DNA of 23,475 nucleotides from SAR116 cluster bacterium. Lineage in GTDB: Bacteria > Pseudomonadota > Alphaproteobacteria > Puniceispirillales > Puniceispirillaceae. Each line of letters opens with the position of its first letter. Positions within the stretch are counted from its first letter, which is position 1. This document shows, in pieces, positions 7,513 through 14,068 of the stretch. Location of the stretch: contig PBLR01000034.1 in assembly GCA_002722385.1 (NCBI GenBank), forward strand, positions 1-23,475, written 5' to 3'. The translations under genes were made by a program, and so were the position numbers. The notes below the pieces were generated by a model, which was not told where the DNA came from, searched no databases, and was given only the letters and a program-made list of their open reading frames with translations.

Positions 7513-8574
7513 TTACCTCCTTAAGGATAGGGCGGGCAAAGCCACCAGCTGTTGGTTTCTGGATGAGGTTTCCAGAGCCTCAATCAGGTCATGAATGGCC
7601 AGAGCAGATGTGCCGCTGGCCAAAAGCGGTTCAGCATCGTCCAGATGGTCACAGAAATTTGTGATAACCGCCTGATGCCAGGCAGACGAAAACGCCATAG
7701 GGTCTGCCCCTGCCCCGGTTGCCGAACTGGTTCCAAATTCTTCGGTTTGGCCTGATTGCCAATGCACAACCAGCCGGTCAGAGAGAAGATGAGCAGACAG
7801 ATTCTGATAATGCAGCCAGATATCCTCGCTGCGACCGGGAAAGCTGGCGGTGCTGGCAAACAAATGACCAACCGCCCCATTGCCGAACACCAGCCCGACA
7901 GAGACAAAATCCTCAGCCTCCATATGATGATGGCCGGTGGTCCGGCATAAGGCCTGAACAGAGCTGACCGGTCCGGTGAACTGCAGCGCCAGATCAAGGG
8001 TATGAATGGCTTGCGAGATCAACACACCGCCCCCGTCCCGGTCATAGCTGCCGCGCCCGTCAACATCATAATAACTTTGCGGGCGCCACCAGGGCACAGT
8101 GATTTCCACTGATCTGAGCGCACCAGCCCCGCCCCCTGCCAGTAGATTGGCCAGTTTCTGTGCAGATGCCCGCGCCCGATGCTGCAGAACAATGCCTAAG
8201 GGCAGATGATGTTCAGCAAACAGATCAACAAGCTGACGGGCTGCCTGTGCTGTCCGCTCAACCGGCTTTTCCATCAATACCGGCATACCCGCCTCAGCAA
8301 GGGGCCGGCAGATATCCAGACGCGCATTTGGCGGGGTCGCCAGAATCACGAAATCAACCTCATCATCACCAGCAATGGCAGCTGTATTTTGATACACGTT
8401 AAGATCGGACGCTAACGGTTCTGTCTGCCGGTCAATGAAGGCTTGTGCAGAGCCAGGCGTGCTGGCCATCACCCCTTTCAGCCTGACCCGGTCCTCAAGA
8501 TGGCTGAAGGCGTCCATATAGGCTGAGCTGACCATACCGCACCCGATCAGCACAGCTTGTTTTATAGCGGGCAT
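7513..8574 (-). CDS. Gfo/Idh/MocA oxidoreductase D
   Basis: First gene of the coupled minus-strand set D-C-B. The 353-residue product has nucleotide loop IGCGMVSSAY at residues 10-19, EKP at 102-104, a WWRPQSYYDVDGRG block at 162-175 and GGGVLISQAIHTLDL at 181-195 with His191 and Asp194. This pattern is common in alphaproteobacterial sugar-oxidoreductase genes of unknown substrate. ATG at 8574 is chosen because GGAG is 7 bases upstream; a GTG at 8577 directly before it would leave only 4. It diverges from oxidoreductase E across about 210 bases that contain direct repeats and a promoter candidate. Confidence 0.88.
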   Translation of the reverse strand: MPAIKQAVLIGCGMVSSAYMDAFSHLEDRVRLKGVMASTPGSAQAFIDRQTEPLASDLNVYQNTAAIAGDDEVDFVILATPPNARLDICRPLAEAGMPVLMEKPVERTAQAARQLVDLFAEHHLPLGIVLQHRARASAQKLANLLAGGGAGALRSVEITVPWWRPQSYYDVDGRGSYDRDGGGVLISQAIHTLDLALQFTGPVSSVQALCRTTGHHHMEAEDFVSVGLVFGNGAVGHLFASTASFPGRSEDIWLHYQNLSAHLLSDRLVVHWQSGQTEEFGTSSATGAGADPMAFSSAWHQAVITNFCDHLDDAEPLLASGTSALAIHDLIEALETSSRNQQLVALPALSLRR

Positions 8575-8789
8575 CACCTGTCTCCGACCATCCTGTCCTG
8601 ACTTCAGACCATAAAGCCTGCCAAACCATAAAGCAAAGCCTCAGCGTGGTTTAACATTTTCATGCCTGACTGACCGTTTGATTGTGCATAACTTGCCCTG
8701 TTTTTTTCTTGGTTTTCTCTGTTATTGTCTGTTATGCCCTGCACGGGCTCAACCGCCGTTTGATAGATTTGCCGGAGGATGTTTTTGTG
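8575..8789. promoter_or_regulatory. Divergent control region between oxidoreductases D and E
   Basis: About 215 bases with no supported gene separate two divergent starts. It contains two copies of ACCATAAAGC (8608-8617, 8625-8634), two copies of TCTGTTAT with a 10-base period (8718-8725, 8728-8735), and a TGGTTT (8647-8652) that is the reverse complement of AAACCA at 8623-8628. This density of short repeats suggests regulator binding, but no regulator gene is present in the window. Confidence 0.45.
8608..8636 (-). promoter_or_regulatory. Candidate promoter of the D-C-B operon
   Basis: On the minus strand TTGCTT (8631-8636), a 17-base spacer and TATGGT (8608-8613; 4/6 match to TATAAT) lie 34 bases before the ATG at 8574. 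Both hexamers fall in or next to the two copies of the direct repeat, so a repeat-binding protein would cover the promoter. Motif evidence only. Confidence 0.35.
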
Positions 8790-9878
8790 ATGCAGTCGCT
8801 TGGTTATGGCATAATCGGGTGCGGTATGATGGGCCGCGAACATATCCGCAATATCCAGCTGCTTGACCAGACCTCGGTAACCACCATTTTTGAGCCTGAT
8901 GAGCAGATGCGGGCTGAGGCGAAGATATTGGCCCCTGATGCGGTGTTTGCCTCATCTTTGGAAGAGGTTGTCAGATCAGAAGATGTGGATTGCCTGGTTG
9001 TGGCGTCTCCCAATCATCTGCATAAAGCCCAGCTTGACAAAATTCAGAACATCGCCGCAAAGCCCTTGCTGATGGAAAAGCCGTTATTCACAAATCCGGC
9101 GGACAGGCCGCACCTGCTGGAGATGAAAAACAGCTATGCTGCGCCGATTTGGTTAGGCATGGAATATCGCTATATGCCGCCGGTCGCACGCCTGCTGGAC
9201 GAGATGGAAGAGGTCACAGGCGGGCTGAAGATGGTAACGATACGTGAACATCGCTTCCCCTTTCTTCAGAAAGTTGGTGACTGGAACAGGTTTAACAGGA
9301 ATTCAGGTGGCACATTTGTTGAAAAATGCTGCCATTTTTTTGATCTTATGAGGTTGATGACAAACAGCGAGGCGGTCTCTGTCATGGCGTCTGCAGGCCA
9401 GGCCGTTAATCATCTGGATGAGCGCTATGATGGCCAGACACCCGATATCTGGGATCATGGTTATGTCATTGTGAATTTTGAAAACGGTATCAGGGCGATG
9501 CTGGAATTATGTATGTTCGCAGAGGCCAGCCAGTTTCAGGAAGAGATCAGCGTGGTGGGTCCGGCAGGAAAAATTGAAGCCAAAGTCCCCGGCCCGATCC
9601 GGTTCTGGCCAGAGGAAGCCGGGCCGCCACCTGTTCCAGAACTTGTTATATCAAAGCGCTCCCCCCGCCAGCAGACCATACGCCCCTTACCTGTTGACCT
9701 GGCTCTGTTGAAGGCAGGAGATCATAACGGGGCCACATTTTACCAGCATCAGCAATTTGCCGAGCTGGTCAGGTATGGCGGCAAACCGGCGGTCAGCCTT
9801 GAAGACGGGCTGAAGGCTGTCGATATAGGGATAGCCGCCCAGAGAAGTGCGGAAACAGGACAAACTGTTTATTTGTAA
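8790..9878 (+). CDS. Gfo/Idh/MocA oxidoreductase E
   Basis: A 362-residue product counted from the ATG at 8790 (a GTG at 8787 is an equally good start; GGAGG lies at 8774-8778). The open frame extends upstream to 8682, but that extension is not family-like and precedes the ribosome site. Motifs: YGIIGCGMMGREH at residues 6-18, EKP at 96-98, REHRFPFLQKVGDWNRFN at 152-169 and GGTFVEKCCHFFDLMRL at 173-189 with His182 and Asp185. This GGT-VEKCCHFFD form is distinct from the other four oxidoreductases in the window. It is transcribed toward the small secreted protein and the enolase-superfamily gene, so the three may form one plus-strand unit. Confidence 0.87.
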   Translation: MQSLGYGIIGCGMMGREHIRNIQLLDQTSVTTIFEPDEQMRAEAKILAPDAVFASSLEEVVRSEDVDCLVVASPNHLHKAQLDKIQNIAAKPLLMEKPLFTNPADRPHLLEMKNSYAAPIWLGMEYRYMPPVARLLDEMEEVTGGLKMVTIREHRFPFLQKVGDWNRFNRNSGGTFVEKCCHFFDLMRLMTNSEAVSVMASAGQAVNHLDERYDGQTPDIWDHGYVIVNFENGIRAMLELCMFAEASQFQEEISVVGPAGKIEAKVPGPIRFWPEEAGPPPVPELVISKRSPRQQTIRPLPVDLALLKAGDHNGATFYQHQQFAELVRYGGKPAVSLEDGLKAVDIGIAAQRSAETGQTVYL

Positions 9879-9933
9879 GGTCAGTGCTAAGGCGGCGCTA
9901 TATCGTGAGCAATAATGAAGAGGAGGCTTGCCG

Positions 9934-10230
9934 ATGAAGGGATTGAAAATTCTTGTTCTGCTGAGCGCGCTAATCACTGCGCTGCCGGCTACGGTTCATG
10001 CACAACAGAAGGCTGAGTTTCTTCTGGTCTGGGTGTTTTCAGGTGATTATATCGACAGCGGGCTGAGATTCAGTGCCGCGGGCGGCTGTTATGCTGAAGC
10101 ACAGAACAAGGGCATGGAAATGCGTGAAATCGGGCTGAAACCGCCTCAGTTTTTCTGTGTGCCTCTGGCAGAAGACCAGCCTTTTGTTGTGATGCGTCAG
10201 CCTCAGGCCGGCTCCCGGTTCCCGTTCTAG
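9934..10230 (+). CDS. Small secreted protein of unknown function
   Basis: A 98-residue protein whose first 23 residues form a clear Sec signal peptide: positively charged MKGLK, a hydrophobic core ILVLLSALITAL and a VHA cleavage site before QQ. The mature part is about 75 residues with two cysteines (52 and 75) that could form a disulfide in the periplasm. The ATG at 9934 is preceded by GGAGG with 7 bases spacing. It lies 55 bases after oxidoreductase E and before the enolase-superfamily gene. I do not recognise a family. It could be a periplasmic accessory of the pathway or unrelated. Confidence 0.7.
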   Translation: MKGLKILVLLSALITALPATVHAQQKAEFLLVWVFSGDYIDSGLRFSAAGGCYAEAQNKGMEMREIGLKPPQFFCVPLAEDQPFVVMRQPQAGSRFPF

Positions 10231-10233
10231 CCC

Positions 10234-10262
10234 TCAAACAGGCAGGGTGACATTCTGTTTGA
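10234..10262. repeat. Perfect inverted repeat before the enolase-superfamily gene
   Basis: TCAAACAG (10234-10241) and CTGTTTGA (10255-10262) are exact reverse complements separated by 13 bases, just after the small secreted gene and about 65 bases before the next start. There is no T-tract after it, so an operator or mRNA hairpin is more likely than an intrinsic terminator. Confidence 0.4.
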
Positions 10263-10328
10263 CGGGGATATGTAAAGCTGGTGGGATAAAACCATCACAC
10301 CCGCGCACAATCAGGATTATTCAGGCCG

Positions 10329-11504
10329 ATGACGAAGATCAAATCTGTCACCCTCACCCAATTTACCTTTCCGGCACATAATCTGGCCCCGTCTGAGCCG
10401 GGCAGTTCAATCGGCGGCTTGTTCTATGCCCCCGGGGCGCAAACCGATATTTCCAAGCAGGCTGTCCGCATTGAGACCGAAGACGGGTGTTGCGGGGACT
10501 ATGTGCTGAACTGGGGCGCGTCTCCGGCAGTATTGGCCCAGATGCAGATGCTGGCCCCGATGCTGATCGGCCGTCACGCTGAATACCGCCAGGGTATTTT
10601 TGATGATCTGAAAAGAGAGCTACGCCAGTTTGACCATATGGGCCATGGCCCGCTGGATATTGCGCTGTGGGACTGGCAGGGCAAACAGCTGAACTGTTCC
10701 ATAGCCGCCTTGCTGGGCAGCTATCGACATAGGCTGCCTGCTTATGCCAGCACCTATCATGGTGACAGAAATGGCGGGCTGGACAGCAAGGAAGCTTTTG
10801 CTGAGTTTGCGTTGGCCTGCCGTGATCTCGGCTATACAGCGTTCAAGATACACGGCTGGCATGACGGCAACCCGAAAGAAGAAGCAGAGCTGGTCTTGCA
10901 TGTCCGCAAAATTGTCGGGGACGACATGACACTGATGCTGGACCCGGCCTGTGAGCTGCGCACATTTGCTGATGCGTTGTATGTTGGCCGGGCCTGTGAT
11001 GAAGCGGGGTATCTATGGTATGAAGACCCGTTCAGAGATTCAGGTGTGTCTGCTTTTGCCCATAAACGGCTGCGCGAAAAGCTGAAAACCCCTTTATTGC
11101 AGACAGAACATATCCGCGGCGTAGAGCCCAAGGCTGATTTCCTGCTGGCCGGGGGTACCGATATGCTGCGTTCAGACCCAGAATATGATCTCGGCCTGAC
11201 CGGTGCGCTGAAAATTCACGCATTGGCAGAAGCGCATGGGGTGGATTGTGAAATTCATGCCTGCGGTCCGGCACATCGTCATTTGATGGCCGCGTCCCGG
11301 AATTCAAATTTCTATGAAATGGCACTGGTCGGGCCAGACTGCCCGAATGCGGTCGCCCCGGTTTATCAATGCGGCTATGAAGACCAGCTCAGCGCTATTG
11401 ACCAGCAGGGCTGTGTTGATGTGCCCACAGGCCCTGGCCTGGGCGTTGTGTATGACTGGGCGTATATCAAGGCTCATAAAACAGCTGAATTCAGCTATAG
11501 CTGA
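10329..11504 (+). CDS. Enolase-superfamily protein (mandelate racemase/muconate lactonizing type), probable acid-sugar dehydratase
   Basis: A 391-residue protein with the enolase-superfamily barrel signature. The second-strand base motif is K173-x-H175 (FKIHGWH); metal ligands are Asp205 in LMLDP, Glu232 in YEDPF and Glu260 in QTEHI; His310 in EIHACGPAHRH, probably paired with an Asp around 283-287, gives the opposite-face base. That arrangement fits the mandelate racemase subgroup, many of whose members dehydrate sugar acids to 2-keto-3-deoxy acids using Mg2+. The oxidoreductases upstream could make the sugar acid or its lactone. Substrate is unknown, and a racemase or epimerase role remains possible. 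The ribosome site at 10329 is weak. Confidence 0.85.
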   Translation: MTKIKSVTLTQFTFPAHNLAPSEPGSSIGGLFYAPGAQTDISKQAVRIETEDGCCGDYVLNWGASPAVLAQMQMLAPMLIGRHAEYRQGIFDDLKRELRQFDHMGHGPLDIALWDWQGKQLNCSIAALLGSYRHRLPAYASTYHGDRNGGLDSKEAFAEFALACRDLGYTAFKIHGWHDGNPKEEAELVLHVRKIVGDDMTLMLDPACELRTFADALYVGRACDEAGYLWYEDPFRDSGVSAFAHKRLREKLKTPLLQTEHIRGVEPKADFLLAGGTDMLRSDPEYDLGLTGALKIHALAEAHGVDCEIHACGPAHRHLMAASRNSNFYEMALVGPDCPNAVAPVYQCGYEDQLSAIDQQGCVDVPTGPGLGVVYDWAYIKAHKTAEFSYS

Positions 11505-11572
11505 TTTTCGATAGATTGCGCCATAAGAACAGAGCTGTCCACCTGGCCTTGTTATCCTATCAGCAGTGTCTT

Positions 11573-12025
11573 TTACGCGGTGAGTTGCCTGACCTTTTGG
11601 TCAAGGACCTGTTTGAAGCGGCCACGATCAGACGCAGAAAAGGCCCGGCCGCCACCTGCTTTGGCCATATCCAGAGGCTGGGCTGCCCGTAAATCGGCCA
11701 TCAAATCGCGGCTGGCCAGCTGGTTGCCGATATTTTCTGTTGTCAGTTCTGAGCCGTCCGGACGCAAGACAGCCGCCCCTTCTTTCAGAGCTTCTGCGGC
11801 CAGAAGAATATCATTTGTGATGATGATATCCCCCTGCCCAGCCGCGCTGACAATCCATTTATCAGCCTCATCCGGCCCCTGAGAGACATATTTCATCTCA
11901 ATCAATTCATGAGGATAGGGCCGCACACCGCCATTTGTGACCATGATCAGCCTGACCTGATGGCGAAGCGCAATATCAATCGCTTCTTGGCGTACAGGAC
12001 AAGCATCTGCATCAATATAAATCAC
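11573..12025 (-). CDS. YaiI/YqxD family (DUF188) PIN-like protein
   Basis: A 150-residue protein with the family start IYIDADACPV at residues 2-11, the DEADKWIV block around Asp55 and ITND at 69-72, then a GRAFSASDRGRF end motif. The family has a PIN/NYN-like nuclease fold with clustered acidic residues, but its cellular role is not established. The start is GTG at 12025, with GAGGGGG just upstream; a longer frame to 12103 would overlap the divergent HIT gene and add residues absent from the family. It converges with the enolase-superfamily gene across 68 bases in which I see no strong terminator. Confidence 0.85.
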   Translation of the reverse strand: MIYIDADACPVRQEAIDIALRHQVRLIMVTNGGVRPYPHELIEMKYVSQGPDEADKWIVSAAGQGDIIITNDILLAAEALKEGAAVLRPDGSELTTENIGNQLASRDLMADLRAAQPLDMAKAGGGRAFSASDRGRFKQVLDQKVRQLTA

Positions 12026-12095
12026 AAAGCCCCCTCTTTGTTGTTTTCCGGTTTGTGCTGTTGCCGGGCCTGTAAATATCGCGCATAACAAAGAC

Positions 12096-12515
12096 ATGTT
12101 CACACTTGACCACAGACTGGAAAACGATAGCGAATTTATCGCTGATTGGGGAGTGTTTTCCCTGCGGCAGATGAAGGATGAACGGTTTTTCTGGCTGCTG
12201 ATTATCCCCCGCCTGCCCGCTATTAGTGAATGGCATGACCTGTCTGCGGCTGATCTGGCTGAACTGAATAAGCTGATATCCTATCTCAGCTATCATATTA
12301 AACAGATTGAAAAAGCTGATAAAATAAATGTTGGCGCTTTGGGGAATATGGTCAGCCAGTTTCATCTTCACCTGATTGCCAGACATCACGGGGATGCGGC
12401 CTGGCCGGGACCTGTCTGGGGCGCAGGAACGGCTGTGCCGCCTGCACCGGCCAAACAAAAGGCGCGACGACAGATCGTTCTTGATTTGCTGGCGGATTTT
12501 CGCACATCGCCGTAA
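12096..12515 (+). CDS. HIT-family (histidine triad) hydrolase
   Basis: A 139-residue histidine-triad protein. The active-site block is NMVSQFHLHLIARHHGD with His90 and His92; by alignment with the HIT motif His-x-His-x-His, the first histidine is Gln and the middle nucleophilic His90 is kept. The following AAWPGPVWG is typical of an alphaproteobacterial group annotated as diadenosine polyphosphate hydrolase-like. HIT enzymes hydrolyse or transfer nucleotidyl groups; the natural substrate here is unknown. No clear Shine-Dalgarno site precedes the ATG. It diverges from the DUF188 gene and lies 86 bases before the photolyase pair, so co-transcription with them is possible. Confidence 0.85.
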   Translation: MFTLDHRLENDSEFIADWGVFSLRQMKDERFFWLLIIPRLPAISEWHDLSAADLAELNKLISYLSYHIKQIEKADKINVGALGNMVSQFHLHLIARHHGDAAWPGPVWGAGTAVPPAPAKQKARRQIVLDLLADFRTSP

Positions 12516-12601
12516 TCCGCTGCCCGGTTCAGCACGAATAAAAAACAGATTTATCTCTTCAGCCGCCCGGCCTTATTTTTTCCCCGCGGAGCATCTTGTT
12601 C

Positions 12602-14065
12602 ATGTCTGTCACATTACATTGGTTTCGGTCTGATTTGCGCCTGTCTGACAACCCCGCCCTGACAGCAGCAGCAAAAACCGGACCGGTTATTTGCCTGTAT
12701 ATTCTTGATGAGGCAGATGACAGACCGCCTTCTGTAAAGATGGACGCGCCTGTTCAGCAGAACGATGCAGCAGGCGGGGCAACACGGGTCTGGTTACATA
12801 AGGCCCTGGAATCGCTGAGTGCTGATCTTGATGGTCACTTGGTTCTGAAGCGCGGTCCGGCTTTGACGATATTGCGCCAACTGATCAAACAAACCGGGGC
12901 TGACAAGCTGACCATGACGCGGCGATACGCCCCTCATCACGCCGCGATTGATCAGCAAATCCGACAAGCTCTTGGCGAAGACGGTGTGTCGGTCAACATT
13001 ATAAGCGGCAATCTGTTATGGGAGCCGGAACAAATAACCAAACAGGACGGCACACCATACAAAGTATTTACACCATTTTATCGCCGCGGCTGTCTGGCAG
13101 CTGAAGCACCGCGCCGCCCTCTGCCCCGACCAGAGATCACCTTTGCCCCCTTGCCAGACGGTGGCCAGACGCTTGAAGAATTAGCGCTGATGCCGCCCCT
13201 GCCCTGGGCAGAACAAGTCACCTCAGGCTGGACTATCTCAGAAGCTGGGGCACAAGACGCCCTGGCCGCATTTGTAAACCCTTCCCCGCAAGCCGGGTTA
13301 AGCAGTTATGCTGATGGCCGCAATTTTCCGGCAAAGCCGGCCACATCCCGGCTGTCGCCCTATCTGAAATGCGGACAAGTCTCTCCGCATCAGGCCTGGT
13401 ATGCGGCTGAAGGGCTGTTTCATGACAGTGATGTGAATTTGGATATGTTCAGATCAGAACTGGGCTGGCGTGAATTTTCTTATCATCTTCTGCACAGTAA
13501 TCCTGATCTGAAAACCACACCGCTTCAGGCTAAGTTTGCTCAGTTTAACTGGCTGGATAACGCCGACCACCTGCGCGCCTGGCAAACCGGCCAGACAGGC
13601 TATCCTATCGTTGACGCTGGTATGAGAGAGCTGTATCACACAGGCTATATGCATAACCGGGTGCGGATGATCGTCGGCTCATTCCTGGTTAAAAACCTGC
13701 TTCTTGACTGGCATCATGGTGAAGCCTGGTTCTGGGAGTGTTTATTTGATGCTGATGCGGCCTCAAACACGGCCAGCTGGCAATGGATAGCGGGCTGCGG
13801 GGCGGATGCAGCACCCTATTTCCGCGTGTTTAACCCGATAACACAAGGCCAGAAATTTGACCCTGAAGGCCGTTATACCCGCCGGTTTGTTCCTGAACTG
13901 GCAGAAATGCCGTCAAAATATCTGTTTAACCCGTTTGAAGCACCAAGAGAAGTTCTGATGCGGGCGGGGGTCCGCCTGGGTGATACCTACCCCCGGCCAT
14001 TGGTGGATGTAAAATCATCACGTCTGCGCGCGCTTGATCATTTTGCCGCCCTGCCCAAGGCCTGA
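12602..14065 (+). CDS. phrB: Class I CPD photolyase (deoxyribodipyrimidine photo-lyase)
   Basis: A 487-residue flavoprotein that uses blue light to split cyclobutane pyrimidine dimers. The N-terminal antenna domain starts LHWFRSDLRLSDNPAL; the FAD domain contains SELGWREF with lesion-contacting Glu286 and Trp289, GYPIVDAGMREL (333-344) and NTASWQW. Spacing of Trp317, Trp370 and Trp393 exactly reproduces the Escherichia coli 306/359/382 electron-transfer triad, and Asn389 matches the flavin-facing Asn378. ATG at 12602 is preferred to a TTG at 12596 because GGAG lies 10 bases upstream and the family begins there. Only 3 bases separate its stop from the next photolyase. Confidence 0.95.
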   Translation: MSVTLHWFRSDLRLSDNPALTAAAKTGPVICLYILDEADDRPPSVKMDAPVQQNDAAGGATRVWLHKALESLSADLDGHLVLKRGPALTILRQLIKQTGADKLTMTRRYAPHHAAIDQQIRQALGEDGVSVNIISGNLLWEPEQITKQDGTPYKVFTPFYRRGCLAAEAPRRPLPRPEITFAPLPDGGQTLEELALMPPLPWAEQVTSGWTISEAGAQDALAAFVNPSPQAGLSSYADGRNFPAKPATSRLSPYLKCGQVSPHQAWYAAEGLFHDSDVNLDMFRSELGWREFSYHLLHSNPDLKTTPLQAKFAQFNWLDNADHLRAWQTGQTGYPIVDAGMRELYHTGYMHNRVRMIVGSFLVKNLLLDWHHGEAWFWECLFDADAASNTASWQWIAGCGADAAPYFRVFNPITQGQKFDPEGRYTRRFVPELAEMPSKYLFNPFEAPREVLMRAGVRLGDTYPRPLVDVKSSRLRALDHFAALPKA

Positions 14066-14068
14066 CCC

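Noticed and set aside
8682..8789. Upstream extension of oxidoreductase E with a hydrophobic, signal-like N terminus
   Set aside because: The extension precedes the GGAGG ribosome site, and the nucleotide-binding Rossmann start belongs at the very N terminus in this family.
12026..12103. Longer DUF188 reading frame starting before the GTG
   Set aside because: It overlaps the divergent HIT gene, adds residues not found in the family, and ignores the good ribosome site before GTG 12025.
12096..12515. HIT protein missing one histidine of the triad, suspected inactive
   Set aside because: The middle nucleophilic His90 is present and the Gln substitution at the first position appears typical of this subgroup.
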